A stretch of DNA of 64,000 nt from Aphanomyces cochlioides. Its lineage: Eukaryota; Oomycota; Saprolegniomycetes; Saprolegniales; Verrucalvaceae. This document shows, piece after piece, positions 28,505 to 40,823 of this stretch; position 1 is the stretch's first letter, and every line of letters begins with the position of its first letter. The notes under the pieces are model-generated. The model was given only the letters and a program-made list of their open reading frames with translations, did no database searches and was not told the DNA's origin. The stretch lies in NCBI GenBank assembly GCA_019828595.1, contig JAHQRK010000010.1:1240001-1304000 (forward strand), read 5' to 3'. The translations under genes and the position numbers were made by a program.

Positions 28505-30962
28505 TTACTTGGTCTGCTCGTCGACGCCAAGCTCTCGGACGAAACTATCGATGGTAGGCTCTCGGCCAAGGACACTGACAAGCATCGACATGGGATCTTT
28601 GGCTCCACCATGTCGTAACATCTCGTTGTAGAGAACTTTGCCAGCTTGGGGGTTCCAAGGATCGGCTGCAAAGCAATGCTGCCAAATGTCCGCGGCAAAA
28701 ACACGCGCGTACAAGTAGCTATAATAGCCCGCACCATAATGCACCTAGCGATGGCAACATGAGTCGATGAAGGCGGATTTGAGATGAATACCAAATGGCC
28801 AAAGCGAGTGTGCCAGAATGTGTCATTAGGATACGGCACCAATGTATGCTCGTTCTGTAGAGTCGCTAGTGCTTGCGTTGTTGTTGGCGGTGTGAATGGC
28901 AGCGGCTGCGTTCCAAACAGAGTCAAATCCAGTAGGGAATAGAGGCATTGCGTCTACTCAATGTGGCCTCAGTCCAACTAGCAAGGAGAACGACATACCT
29001 GTGTGTCCATGGCACTAAACATGTGCTTTGATTCTCGTAAGTTGGCCAGCATTGTTCGTGGAATCGGTGCATTCGTCTCGTAATGCCGTGCAAATGTTTC
29101 CACAATGCGAGGATCCCATGCAAAGTACTCAAACAAGTGGGACGGTGTTTCGACAAAGTCTAGCTGGCCGCGGGTACCACTGACGTGCTGGAACTCGGTC
29201 TGCGATAGTACAGAATGCAGCGCATGACCGAATTCATGAAAGAGCGTCTCAACTTCGCCATGTCTACAGAGTCATCCTTGTTTATAATATCCCACTAAAG
29301 GACAACATACGTGAGAAGAGGTGGAGCGCTCGCTGACGGCTGCTGAAAATTGCAAACCAGAGCAACGACTGGCGTCTGGTAATGAGTCTCAAGACGCTTA
29401 CCGCAGCGGATTGTAAAATGTGCAAAATGGTTGTACTTGTAGGCACGAGGATAGAGATCGAGGTATAGAACGCCAATGGGCTGTCCCTCCGACGAGACTA
29501 CAATCTTGCGGACATCGCTGTGCCATGACTCATGCGGTTCCATGGGCGTCTCTGTCATTTCGATTCCAAAGAGCTCAGAGCAGATCATTCGAAGCCCTTC
29601 AAGGCATCTATCCAATGGAAAATATGTCGAGATGACCCGTGAATCAATCTGGAATTTGCGTGCTTTGAGCATTCCCATGTAGTATGACACATCCCAGCTT
29701 TCGAGTTGCCTTGGAGAGAAAAGTTCATATTGGCGCTTGGCATTGATCAAGAGCTCTCGCTCTGCTGTGGCTTTCGTCATGAGTTTGCTCGCAATGTCTC
29801 GGAGGAAGTCGTGGGCTTGTGTTGGTGTCTGGGCCATCTTGTCACTAAGGAAGGGCATTAATCGTGCTGAATGCTGTATGAGCTACCTCGTGGCCAAGTG
29901 TGCGTACGTGGGGAATCCCAGTGAAGTGGCAAGTTCATGTCGAGCTTGAATCAAGTCGTCCAGCACCTTTGTCAAAGGTAAATAGAGTGATTGAAGACAT
30001 CGATAACCTTGAGATTTGCAGCAGCACAAGTGTTTCCAGCAATATACATTTGCTGCCGAACTTTGGGGTCTTGAATCCACTTGAGCACAGCATTCATGAC
30101 GTGTGTGTCAGTCGGGACTGCAATTGAAGCGCCTTTATCAGCACAAAGAGCCAAGTAGTTCGGAGGGAGCATGCTCAGTGCACTACAAGGGACCTAGAGT
30201 CTGATGAGGTAACCCATTCATTACGTGTTGTACCTCGATATACTCTCGAATTGTTGTGATGTTGTGCTGAAATTCAGTGCTCAACCTAGTCGACGCCGTT
30301 GAGTGAGCTGGTTTTCACGGCTAATATCACCTTGTGATGCGATTTTGCAGCTGAATTATGTTTGCTCGTCCTTCGTTATTCAGGTGGATACCATCGCGCT
30401 CAAATTCAGCTCGCAAGAGCGTTGCAACGCGGCGTTGTTCCTCTGCTCAAACGATTAGAATCCTGGTGGAAGAAGAAGACTTTGATGTACCAGTAAAGCT
30501 CGTCATGAGTGCTGTGTCGTCAGTCACGTCACGCAAACGTGCATACATGTCCGTGTCGGTATTGAGCTCCTGAATCAATGTTGAGAGCTCGGAGAAGGAG
30601 CGCGATGCGGCACTTCGGAACTGCCTAACGACTCATGAGTACGATGGCAGATATTGCGAACACTCGTCGGGATGGACATTGCGGCAAAGCTCAGCGGCAT
30701 CAATGACTACGCAGACTGCGTTGGATATCGCATCGAGGTCTTGAATCGTCGAGAGACTAGGCGGGGATACCAGGATCTGCTGCTTCAATCTCTGAACTTC
30801 TTGCTTGGCATTCGCACTCAACAATCCGAAATCTTGAGGGCGAATCAAGCCAGCAAGTCCAAAGAGCCCTTTCTGCTTCTCAGCCGCTGACGAAAGCGAC
30901 AACTTGGACAGCCACGATGCATGACGGACGGCCAGACTCCACGACTTCGTCGCCAGCACCAT
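28505..30962 (-). CDS. MIPEP: Mitochondrial intermediate peptidase (M3A metallopeptidase)
   Basis: A multi-exon gene with about ten short introns. The protein starts MVLATKSWSLAVRHASWLSK, a basic amphipathic presequence, followed by GLFGLAGLIRPQDF and the N-terminal helical domain (LDAISNAVCVVIDAAELCRNVHPDE), as in MIPEP/Oct1. The catalytic zinc site is HEFGH (29224-29238, minus strand) with the third ligand Glu in DFVETPSH. Near the C-terminus, FWHTRFGHLVHYGAGYYSYLYARVFA and GGAKDPMSML are family hallmarks. In other eukaryotes the enzyme removes an octapeptide from imported matrix proteins after MPP cleavage. The start at 30962 was chosen because the frame upstream lies in a motif-rich promoter. 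It shares a 132-bp divergent promoter with CFAP52. Exon ends were placed by eye. Confidence 0.9.
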
Positions 30963-30979
30963 TGTTGCCCAGCAAGTCG

Positions 30980-31070
30980 TATCCGGATAAACATTTGAGC
31001 TATTTTGACGAGGCAAATTATCCGGACTTCATTATCCGGGAACAATTATCCGGATGTTCATATCCGGATG
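30980..31070. promoter_or_regulatory. Cluster of TATCCGGA motifs in a bidirectional promoter
   Basis: Five copies of the core (TATCCGGATAA at 30980-30990, then ATTATCCGGA near 31017, TTATCCGGG near 31032, TTATCCGGAT near 31046, TATCCGGAT at 31061) fill the space between MIPEP (start 30962, minus) and CFAP52 (start 31095, plus). This is the densest cluster in the window. Confidence 0.5.
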
Positions 31071-31094
31071 AATCATTGTTTGAAAAGTCGCGCC

Positions 31095-33172
31095 ATGGCA
31101 ACACTGGAGCTCGACCATGTCATGGGCTATTCAGGCCGTGGAAAGGACACAGTCCATGCTCACCCAAAGGATCCAGATGTGTACATAACGAGGTATCAAT
31201 CGAGCTCCGTTCTCTGATTCACTGAATGCATAGCATGGGTGCAGCAGTGGTAGTTGCACGAATTTCCGATTCACATTCGCAAGAGTTTTTGCGCGGCCAT
31301 GACGAAGAAATTTCATCCATGGCAATGTCTAAATCGGGAATATTGCTTGCATCAGGGCAGTTGCCATCAGCAAAGCGAAATGTAAGACGATTGCACGCTC
31401 GATAGATGTCTTGACGCGCTGTCTTGACGAAGGGAGCGACGATTATTGTGTGGGAATTCCATGCACGGACAGAATTGTACCGTCTCGAGGGATTTCATTG
31501 CAAAATCACAAAGATGGCATTCTCTCCTGACGATCATTTTCTCATCGCTGCAGGTCAAGACGGCCGAGTCATCCTGTGGGATATGAGGGTACGATGAAAA
31601 TGCAATCATTTGACCGTGTCGATGGCTGCAGACGTCTGAAGTGACATTTACGAAGGCATTTCCATCGCCCGTCATGATTCTTAATTGGGGAAAGGTCGAA
31701 GAGAAGAGTCGTCGACCCAAGTATACGCTCATGTTTGCCTGTTCATCTCAGCTCATTGTGAACGAACTCTCGTATGATATTGCATCGATGCAGTACAAGC
31801 TCGAGAGCTTTCCTTGCGCCATGCCTTCCACTGGACTTGTGCGAGACTACCTCTCCGCCACTATGACTCAGTCCAAGGACACACTCCTAGCAGGCACCAT
31901 AGCTGGCGAGCTCATTGTATTTAATGCGGATGCACGAGTGTTCAAGTCGACGATTCCAATCTCAACCAACGGCGTTCACAGTGTCGTTTGCGATTCCAAT
32001 TCTGGCTTTGTCTACGTCGGGGCAGGCGATGGCATGCTAAAGAAACTTGTTGGCGCTGCAATTGAATGGAATTTGATCGGCCACGTTCAATTGCTCGGTG
32101 CAATTGTTGGTCTTGCTGTCACTTGTGATGGCAACATGCTGATCGCCGGTACTAATGCTGGCAAAGTGTACCAAGTGTCAGCGACGGATCTCCAAGTACG
32201 CGAACTTGCCACAAGTCACTTGGCTCCAGTCATGGCCGTGTCTTTTAATGGCGTTTCGTGCGATTCCTTGGTTACGCTGGCCAAAGACGGCACCATGAAA
32301 GTATGGGATCTCTCTTCGTATACCGTTCAGAGCTCTGCGACTGAAAACGCAGGAGGACGTAGTGTTTGCTACACTCCGCAAGGATCGATCATCTCAGGAT
32401 GGAGCGATGGCTGGCTTCGTGCGTTCGATGCAAAGTCTGGGGTAAGTCTTGACGTCATAAGTCCATTTGAACCTTCTAGGCAAGACTGTGGCACATTTCT
32501 GGCGCCCATCGAGGAGATGTGACGTCGGTGGCGGCAAACGACAAGGTAATTGTCAGCGGTGCAAGCGACGGAGGAGTCAATGTGTGGTCACTCGCTACTC
32601 GAGAATTGCTTCTCCAGTTCCACGAGCACAAGCGAGGCGTCACGCAAGTTCTTGTCGACCTTACAAAACCACATTGGGTTCACTCTTGCGGGCTCGATCG
32701 TGCGCTTTTCATCTACGATCTCAAAGCTGAACGCCGAGTTGTGGTGCACCAAGTCCGTGAAGGCGCGTTTCAAGCCATGAGCCAGCGCTTGGACAGCGAG
32801 AACGAAATCGTGACTGGCGGCGCAGATGGTCGCATGCTCTTCTGGGATTGTGATGTGACTGAGCATGTCAAGCTCATGGTCGATCCAAATCGCAACGGCA
32901 TTGCTTCGATCCAAGTGTCTCCTTCAGGTCGGTTGCTCGACGAACGACGCATCATGCTGACGCTGTCTACTGTAGGTCGTTTTCTTGCCACGGGCGGCGA
33001 GGATTGTTATGTCAAGGTGTTTGACATTCAAACCGATGCGCTTCTTGCTTACGCCTTGGGACACTCTGGAGGCATCCAAAAAGTGGCGTGGAGTCCAGAC
33101 GAGCGGCAACTTGTCTCTGTCGGGAACGACTGCTGTGTCTGTGTGTGGAACTTTTTCGAAGAGAGCTCGTAG
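31095..33172 (+). CDS. CFAP52: Cilia- and flagella-associated WD-repeat protein 52 (WDR16)
   Basis: Six exons (31095-31180, 31234-31381, 31433-31588, 31632-32441, 32480-32927, 32976-33172) give 614 aa; human CFAP52 has 620. The start ATLELDHVMGYSG matches the family's AELELDAVIGFNG. WD40 repeats follow throughout (for example GATIIVWEF, DGRVILWDM, DGTMKVWDL, DGGVNVWSL, DGRMLFWDC, DCYVKVFDI, DCCVCVWNF), forming two propellers. CFAP52 is a microtubule inner protein of the axoneme doublets, so expression would be expected in zoospore formation. Introns are 38-53 nt. The gene is divergent from MIPEP across a motif-filled promoter. Confidence 0.9.
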
Positions 33173-33811
33173 TCGTCACCTTGTTGGCATCAATGAAAAC
33201 TTCGTTTGAATCTCATCGTCTACGTCAACTCGACAATGTTGCATCACCACCCTCTAGCGTGCCCGAAGGCTCACAGCTGGGTGATACATGTTTCGTCAAT
33301 CGACCACAACCAAGTACAGCATCTCACTTCCATGCGACAAGAGGTGCCCGTGTCATGCATCATTTCATGACACAGTACGATGTCGACATACTGTCAAAAT
33401 CAATATGTCAACTAAACAATCCTACCACTTCATACATTGTGTCCACAAAAAACTCTTTATATTCTATATACTTTACAATTTGATACAAGTCACTGGAATG
33501 ATGTATAAGAACAAAGAGGATTTTGGAGATTCAACCCTACACACAACTTATGATCGAATATTTTTAATCGGAAAGTATACAAATTTCAAGTATAATGTTT
33601 GGATACGAAAAAAATGCCGCAGCCAACCATTAAAATACAAGTCTCCTAAATACAAAAAGCAAGATATTTTTTTCCAATGGTGCAAAAGCACCAAGGCAAA
33701 TAAAACCGAAGCAGTTTTGAACAACGGCAGTCGCTCGAGGATATTCGTCCCGCGGCGGTGCTCTTGACAGGTCCCGCGCATCAACAGTCACCCTAGAACG
33801 AGTAATTCAGA
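33173..33811. other. Intergenic, no gene seen
   Basis: About 640 AT-rich bases between CFAP52 and the phosphatase gene. A 159-codon frame (33288-33767) is Lys/Tyr/Asn-rich, as expected of AT-rich non-coding sequence, and has no motif. Confidence 0.45.
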
Positions 33812-36800
33812 ATGGGTACACCTTCCAAGCCCAAGCAGTCCAATAAAGGCGCCATCGTCGTCGTCATGATGCTGCTTATGGCGATGTTTGTCGCGTTTCT
33901 CTTTCTTGCGTTTTTCGCGTTTGCCCCAGTCTTGTGCGCGTCGTGCGTCGGTATTCTCTATGTGATTGGACTCTACTTGAGCACAGAATCGAACGCATGG
34001 CACCATGCCCAAGAGTTTGAAAATCGCTTCTGGACGGTGATGGCATTTCTATTCAGCACTGCACTCTTCTACATCAAGGACTCTCCATTTGCCATTGGAC
34101 GGTACAGCACAACGTTAGGATGCATCCTCGTTGTTGCGTTTACACTTGGAGTCCAGTTTCTCGATCGACATGTCCATCGCGTCCAGCTTGCAAACCAAGG
34201 ACGAATATCCCGACCGCCCATCCCGACGAATGTCAACATGGCGCAGATGAAAACCAACATCATTTCCAATTGCCTCGAAGTGATCGATCGTATTTATTTA
34301 CCTTCCACTATCAACCTCATCATCAACGTGGAACAAGTCAAGGAACAAGTTCGTCGCCTCACGAATGTCGTCGAGTGCTTAATCTTCATCTTGTAGGAAC
34401 AAAAAGTCCTCGACATTCTCGTGAAAGCCGAGAAAGATGAACTAAATTATATCCTTGGCCACATCAAATTGGCTCTGCTCTTCTACAAAATCAAAGACGC
34501 GAATCGCACGCTCATCTGTCAACTGCTCTGTGAAACACGACTGACAGACCTCACAATCAATTCCCGCGCGATTGTCTTGGATGCTCTCATGCTCATGCGA
34601 ATCAGCGCCCATGAAAAATGCGAAAGATGGGTCAAGCACATTATCACACGCACATTTGGCGACGAGCTATCCATCGTACGTCCTCCTCCTCCTCCATCTT
34701 TGATATAACACACGTGGCGTCTGTAGCTCAAATCGACGACCGATTCCAAGGGGACGTTCAATAGCATGCACAAGCTCGTGTACCACGACATTCGCGACCA
34801 AACTATTCGAAGTACGCTCTAGGCTTCACTGGAGCCCGTGCTAATCCTTGCTTACTCTCTCTCGTAGATGCAGTACTCAATCATATCAAGAAGGAAGCCA
34901 ATATTCAACGGGCTCACATGCAGCTCAGCACAAAGCACACAGCGGGAAAACGACGGCAACAAGCATGGCGAAAGGTTTTGAGTGACGTGGACGACACGCT
35001 GGAATCCTCAGGGGGACGATGGCCTGCTGGTATGGATCGCCGGTATCCCCGCCATGCTGTCTATCCTGGCGTCATGTCGTTTTACCGTGAATTGGATCTT
35101 GGCCCGAACGGCCCTGCGAAATGGGACGAAGGTCGTCTTGGCAATCTGACGTTCTTGTCGGCGCGACCGCATGTGTACAAGGACGTGTCGGAGAAGAAAT
35201 CGTACGCCAAGTTTGAAAAGTACAATAAAATCCGCGGCATGCACTGCTTGCCGTCCATGCTGGCTGGGAGCGTGTCGAGTGGCACGGCGTTTGTTGTCAA
35301 AGGCGACTTGGAACCGATGGCCGTCAAGAAGTTTGAAAACTTTTGCGAATATTACTCGATCTACCCCGAGTACAAGCACATTTTCATCGGCGACAATGGC
35401 CAAGGCGACGTCCGTGCCGCGGAAATGATTGCCGAGAAGTATGGTCCGACCGTCTTGGAAGCTGGGTACTTTCACTTGGTGCAGCCCCTCGAAGCGACTC
35501 ATGGCTACAAAGATCGCGAGACGTATTGCCGCCTCAACATTATCTTCTTCGATACATACGTCGGCGCGGCGATCCAAGCGTATCGCCTGAATCAAATATC
35601 GAAATTGGGGCTCCAGCAAGTGACGGAAGAAGCGTCGGCGACGTTTTTGGCCATGACATGGGACCAGCAAGATTTGCGTGAAGCTGCCCGAGTCATGCTC
35701 AACGCGGACATTGCGCTCGCCAACGAAATCCTCAAAGAAAAGTCGGTGCCTCTGCTTGGAAAGCCCCAGCGCTTTGAAGTCGGCACCTGTATGGAAACGC
35801 CGTTCGGCAAAGGCATGATCGTCGCATACAACGCCGTGACGGGCATTTACTCTGTCGACTTGGTCGAATGGTGGACACGATCCAAGAACGTGACCAAAGT
35901 CTATCTCCCAGAGGAAAGCCTCTCGACGGCCAAGCGCAACATTAACGATTTTTCCCTCACGGTGACCAAGTCGGCGTCGCTCAATCCAGCGTCGTATGTC
36001 CGCACGAGCATGGTCTCCAACATGGATCCTCTCTTGCTGTCTCAAGGCGTCTTGCCGCTTCGAACGACCGTCACGACGCCATTTGGCCAAGGCATTGTGC
36101 TATCGTACCGCTCGAGTGAAACGTATGTGATCCAACTGACGACGAAAACCCGTGGCGTCGCCTACTGCCAGCGCAATCAAGTCCGTGAGCTCAAAGTCGC
36201 GACGGAACAAACGTCGTCGGCCGTCTCGTCGCCCGCACTGTCGTCCTCAGGACGCAGTGGGTTTGTCCGTCAGTCCATCGGCTACATCGCCAAGCGCCTC
36301 ACGGGTGGCTTTATGACGCCTCTGTCGCCGTCCCAAATGATCTTGTCGCCTCCTTTGACGATTGGAGGCTTGACGAAGGACGCGCGCGTCCAGACACCCT
36401 TTGGCGTCGCGCTCGTTGTGTCGTACCAAGCGCCAATCTACACGGTTCAACTCGTCGATCCCGCCATGCGTCAAGCTCTCGTGTACGTCCAAGAGTCTTG
36501 CGTCGTGCCAAGCACGTCCCCTGAAACCCCAAAGGCCAAGCCGTTGTCGCTCCACACGATGGTCTTCACCATGTTTGGCTACGGCCGCGTGCGCAGTTAC
36601 CGCGTGAAAGACTCGATTTACGAGATTGCCTTTGCCCAAGGCGTGGTGGGATACATGCACGCGTCGTCCGTCAAGGAATCGCTGCGTCCACTGAGTCCTC
36701 GGCTTTGGAAAGCCGGCACGAGAGTCCGCTCGCCGTTTGGCCCTGGCGTCGTCGTGGTCGAGACCAACAAGAAGGGCGTCGTGAGCGTCCAGCTCCATGC

Positions 36801-37275
36801 TCCCCACCTCCAACAAGCCAAAGTCTACGTGCAAGCGAGCGCATTGACGGAAGACATGGAGATCAAATCGAGCTTGAGCCTCTTGTCGCGCCTCCGTTCG
36901 TCCATGTGGTTCGAAGGGAAAGACGACCAGCAGTCCGTGACGACGTCGTCCCCGCCGCCGAATCCCAAACTTGGCCGCCCCGTGCAAACCCTCTGGGGTC
37001 CCGGCATCCTCACAAGCATCCGTGCGAGCGACAACATCCACGTCGTGACGTTCAAGAACGGCATGCAAGCGTTTTTAGACGCCAAACACGTCGGCCATGT
37101 CATCCAAGCGGCCATGGGCGACATTGTCCAGACGCCGTTTGGCAAGGGCGGCGTGATGGGCTACCGCCGCAATGTGTTTGTGGTGCAGTTTTCCTACGGC
37201 ATTGGCTACATCCAAGGCAATGTGATCGAACGGCTGTCTGAAAAAGCGGCGCCGTCGACGTGTGCGCTCATGTAA
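33812..37275 (+). CDS. Membrane-anchored HAD/APP1-like phosphatase with PFGxG repeats
   Basis: About 1100 aa from four exons: 33812 to about 34348, 34397-34675, 34727-34811, 34868-37275. The first intron ends at 34396 but its donor is uncertain. The N-terminus has about four hydrophobic segments (MMLLMAMFVAFLFLAFFAF onward). The middle has all HAD motifs in order: DVDDT (around 34988), LSAR, a conserved Lys in VKGDLEPMAVKKFENF, and GDNGQGD, the pattern of the phosphatidate-phosphatase APP1/DUF2183 group. The C-terminal half has seven repeats of form V-x-TPFGxG-x-V..Y..Y-x-VQL (starting near 35785, 36055, 36373, 36545, 36712, 36970 and 37108), probably small beta domains. A lipid phosphatase role is plausible but unproven. 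Confidence 0.7.
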
Positions 37276-37281
37276 CTCGTG

Positions 37282-38870
37282 TTAATTAACAATCATGTTG
37301 TGGTCGAATGCGTAGAGGTGGCGTGGCTTGAGTCGATGGCCGTTGGCGAATTCATCAGCTTTGCCGATTTTGCGATCGGCGACTTGGAGCTGTGTGACGA
37401 CCAGCCAGCCGTCCGTCGCGCGCACCCAGAGCGCCTTGGTCGCTTTATCATAAAGACACGCTCCTGCTTGCAACTTTGCCGGCGTGATGTCGACGAGATG
37501 CGCTTCAAAAGCGGCGACTTGATCGTTTGCCGGGACGTGCATGTGGATCAACTTGACAGATTTCCCAGCGAAAGACGCCATGACGCCAAAGGTTTCACCG
37601 ACGGCGCGCCACATCTAGACATGCATTTCAGAATCGGCTCGCCGTGGAAGAGTGTACATTGTAGAGCTGCGCCGTGGATTCTGTCCACTCAACAATGCCA
37701 TGCTATGGAATTCCACGTGAAAAAGCGACAAGAGGACACGAGCGAATACCTCTCGCTTCATCTTTGGAGCCTTGGAAGCTTTGGCGTTGTCCTAGAAGAT
37801 GCCATGAGTACATGAAAGACAGTGGAGGTCGCACTTGAGCAACAGCGAGCTTTTTCTTGGCCTCCAAGTCCTTCAACGTGTCAATGACACAAGCAGCGCC
37901 GCGATCGGCCAAATCTGCCGATAAACTACAACGAAGCAGCGGGAATGAGCCATGCTGGAGCGACGAGATGGTTGTTACCTGTGGTAAGTTGCGTCCGGGG
38001 CGATGGAGACTTCTTTCTGGAGAAGGATTCGCCCAACGTCAAAGGCTCTAAGGGAGAACAATCATGAGCGACTCTCCATGCGCTTGGAATTCTTACGTTG
38101 GATCAATCTCGATCACAGATATGCCAGTCTTTGTGTCGCCATTGAACAGCGCGCGTGGAATCGGCGCGGGTCCGCGGTACTAATTCAATCGCAGGAACTG
38201 AGAGGACCGCGAATCGGCGGTTCATTACCTTGGGGAGTAAAGAAGGATGCATGTTGATCGCTCCATGCTTGACATGCTCTAGCATGTGTGGATGCTGCAT
38301 GAAGAACGCAGTCAACGAGGATGTGTGGCTGTCAACGTACGATGAAATAGCCAAATGACACGACGACCCCGACGTCGAACGATGCCTGTGTCGACATCGG
38401 CCAGTCCTTGAGCGATTTCCTACAGAGATCGAGTGAGTTGGGTCGGGAGAACAAAAGAGGAGGCGTACACGTCGTCTGGAATATGATGCACAGTCAAGTT
38501 GTGCTCGAGGGCGAACTGCTTGACAGGGACGGGCGCTCGTTGTCGAGCACGCGCCATGCGTTTGTCAGGAGGACAGACAATCTACACAGCGTCAAGTCGT
38601 CTGCTGGATGAGAGCTTTGCAATACCTCAATGTCCTTGATCAACGGCGGTTCACTCGATTTGCTCGACCTACAAGCATGTTGTCATCGCATTGACCCTCG
38701 GGGAGAGGTTGAGCTTACATGTTGGCGTGGAGGCGTTTGAGCGTCGCGAGAGAAATATTGTCCGTGCCGAAGAAGAGCACGCGTAACGCGGACGATGCAT
38801 GGCGCCACTGCTGTCCGACAAAGAGAGAGCGGCGCGGATGCACGGCGGCGACTCGGAGCATGCGCATCAT
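37282..38870 (-). CDS. FMT: Methionyl-tRNA formyltransferase, mitochondrial
   Basis: A heavily split gene with about nine introns. It starts MMRMLRVAAVHPRRSLFVGQ, a basic presequence, then RVLFFGTDNISLATLKRL (Fmt N-terminal Rossmann start), ICPPDKRMARARQRAPVPVK, VSFGYFI, INMHPSLLPK, YRGPAPIPRAL, GISVIEI and AFDVGRILLQKE. The HPSLLP-x-YRGPAP block is the catalytic and folate-binding core (Asn/His/Asp type); the C-terminal domain follows (AKLQAGACLYDKATKALWV). The enzyme formylates initiator Met-tRNA for organelle translation. The start at 38870 was chosen as the first ATG of a cluster (38870, 38867, 38861). It ends 6 bp from the phosphatase stop, convergent. Exact exon ends were not all fixed. 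Confidence 0.88.
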
Positions 38871-40481
38871 CTTGCTTGGTTTTTCAGGCGCAAGTTTCAA
38901 CCAATGGAGTGGCGCGGCACTTTTCAATTGTCCATGCGATCCCGCTGTCGATTCCAACTTTGGCCTTGTCACCTCGGCTTGGCTTATCTCTGGCAATGCT
39001 TTGGAGCATTCTCCACGCAGCGGAGCTCTGTGTGAGCTAGCTGAGCGAGCCAAGCCAGCCATGGCATGCCACTGGATCACCAGGATTGGAAGGTCATCGT
39101 ACGGAAGGACAACTCGCGCCGTTTTGACCACCAAGGCGGTCACACAACCGTGGCAATGAGTGAGCAGCTCACTCGGTAGACCTCCTGACGTCGTCAGAGT
39201 ACAGTCTGGGCGATCTGTCCAAGCGTCGTGAGCTTTTATGCTACAGGGCTGATGCTGTCGCCAGACAGCGTGCAACTCGAGCCAAGATTCGACGAGCATG
39301 GGCGTGATTGGCATCGGATCTGATGAATAATGCGTGCTGGTCGAGACAAGACGGGCTGATGGGCTGTCGGGTCGTCGCTGCTAGCACAGAGTGATGCCTG
39401 CGCATTGCAATCGACGTCTCTGAGAGTGGCATTGTGCGCGATCGACCATGCAATTCATTTCCAAATATTGCTGTCGATCAGGCAGCATCTAATCCGCTCT
39501 GTTGTCGGATGCAATCCTGCGTTGCATTGCGATCCTCTGTGCGCTTCGTCCCGATCGGCATCGTCTTGAGACTCTTCAGTCGGACGAACGAACGACCCAA
39601 ATCAGCGAATTGACGAACTCGTGACAAGAAGGACTGATACTTGAGGCGTGTCATCTCTTATCACAACCGATTCAACGCCCACGCCGTCTCTCGCAACGAG
39701 TCAATCCATGCTCATCGCAGCTCGAACTCTAACTTCATCACACGAAAAGTTGCTTTTCAGCTCCTATACTCTGATACTTTATACTGTTTTTCGGAGGATA
39801 TTTTAAGACAAAGTTACACTGTAGTCTCACAAGTGACAAGTTAGCGATACCGGTAACTTATGTATAAGCACGAGGATTTTTGCGTCTATTCATGTGAAGT
39901 GAATCTCTTGGTACTATGAAGAGTCAAACCGGACGTTGGTAAACGTCCTCTGAATCCGACGGGTCGACAACGATATGATGGCAGGAATGACTGGAGTGTT
40001 TGAGAGTTGTTGGTCCAACGAGCATCTTTATATGTACTAAGTCGTAGTTTGTAAACACGATGGGTTGATCCATCTTTCATTCGATTCCGTCCCTTGGAAG
40101 CGATTTCAATCAGTAGGATTTGTCAACGCTACACATGGCGCAAAGTGAGTTAGAGACAAAACCAACTTGATGTGGACGGACTAGAATTCTCTCCATTATA
40201 ATTGACGAGTGCCCATTATTCTGCAACTTCCTGTGTCCTCCGCCAAGCGATGTCGTTGCTGAGCGCGGCAAAAGATCTTAGCTATAATCCTATTCAAAAC
40301 AATTTTAGCGTGCTCTTGACGATAGTAAGAGTATAAATATATCACAATGATTGGTCAAAATTAAATTAATAATGACCAATCATGTTCGTATAACTTATCC
40401 TCGTTACAAGAACATTTTGATTTGTTATAAGGACTTTCGAAAGTCAATTGGCCTGCATTTGTGTGACTGAGAGCGGCGGCC
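38871..40481. other. Intergenic, no gene seen
   Basis: About 1.6 kb. Frames in this stretch are upstream extensions or shadows of FMT and show no conserved motif. The right part (39740-40480) is AT-rich. Confidence 0.45.
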
Positions 40482-40689
40482 ATGAAGACGTTCACAAAGT
40501 TGTTGCTTGCAGGTGGCGGTGTCATCTCATTCGTTTCTATCGTGACGGGACCCATCTCGGAATGGAATGCTCGCCGAGAAGGTGCTTTGGTAAGAACGGC
40601 CGCTCTGGCGTCTCATGACTCATTTGTTCGATGTGTAGTACCTCAAGGAGTTGGAAAAGAAGGCGTTTGCCAACAAGGCCCACGAATAA
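40482..40689 (+). CDS. 52-aa single-pass membrane microprotein
   Basis: Two exons (40482-40589 and 40639-40689) with a 49-nt GTAAGA..TGTAG intron encode 52 aa. A hydrophobic helix (LLLAGGGVISFVSIVTG) follows a short basic start (MKTFTK), then an Arg/Lys-rich tail (SEWNARREGALYLKELEKKAFA) ending HE. The intron restores a continuous frame, which supports real coding. The layout resembles small inner-membrane subunits or assembly factors of mitochondrial complexes, but I cannot name the family. Convergent with the mucin-like gene 134 bp away. Confidence 0.65.
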
Positions 40690-40823
40690 GGCAACTCGCG
40701 CGGCGATTAGATATGTGTGCGGCATGACTCGAGAGAGATATTGACTATATAATCCACGCTTCTCTCGATTGTGCGACATAGAATACGTGTGTTGGCATCC
40801 TGGCTTATATATTTATGTCAGAT

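Noticed and set aside
33288..33767. 159-codon plus-strand frame
   Set aside because: Lys/Tyr/Asn/Ile-rich composition of AT-rich non-coding DNA, with no motif.
35008..36090. 360-codon minus-strand frame over the HAD/PFGxG gene
   Set aside because: Antisense shadow in GC-rich coding sequence. The plus strand has clear HAD motifs and repeats.
38715..39314. 199-codon minus-strand frame starting at 39314
   Set aside because: Only the part from 38870 matches formyltransferase. The upstream part has no conservation and would place a presequence internally.
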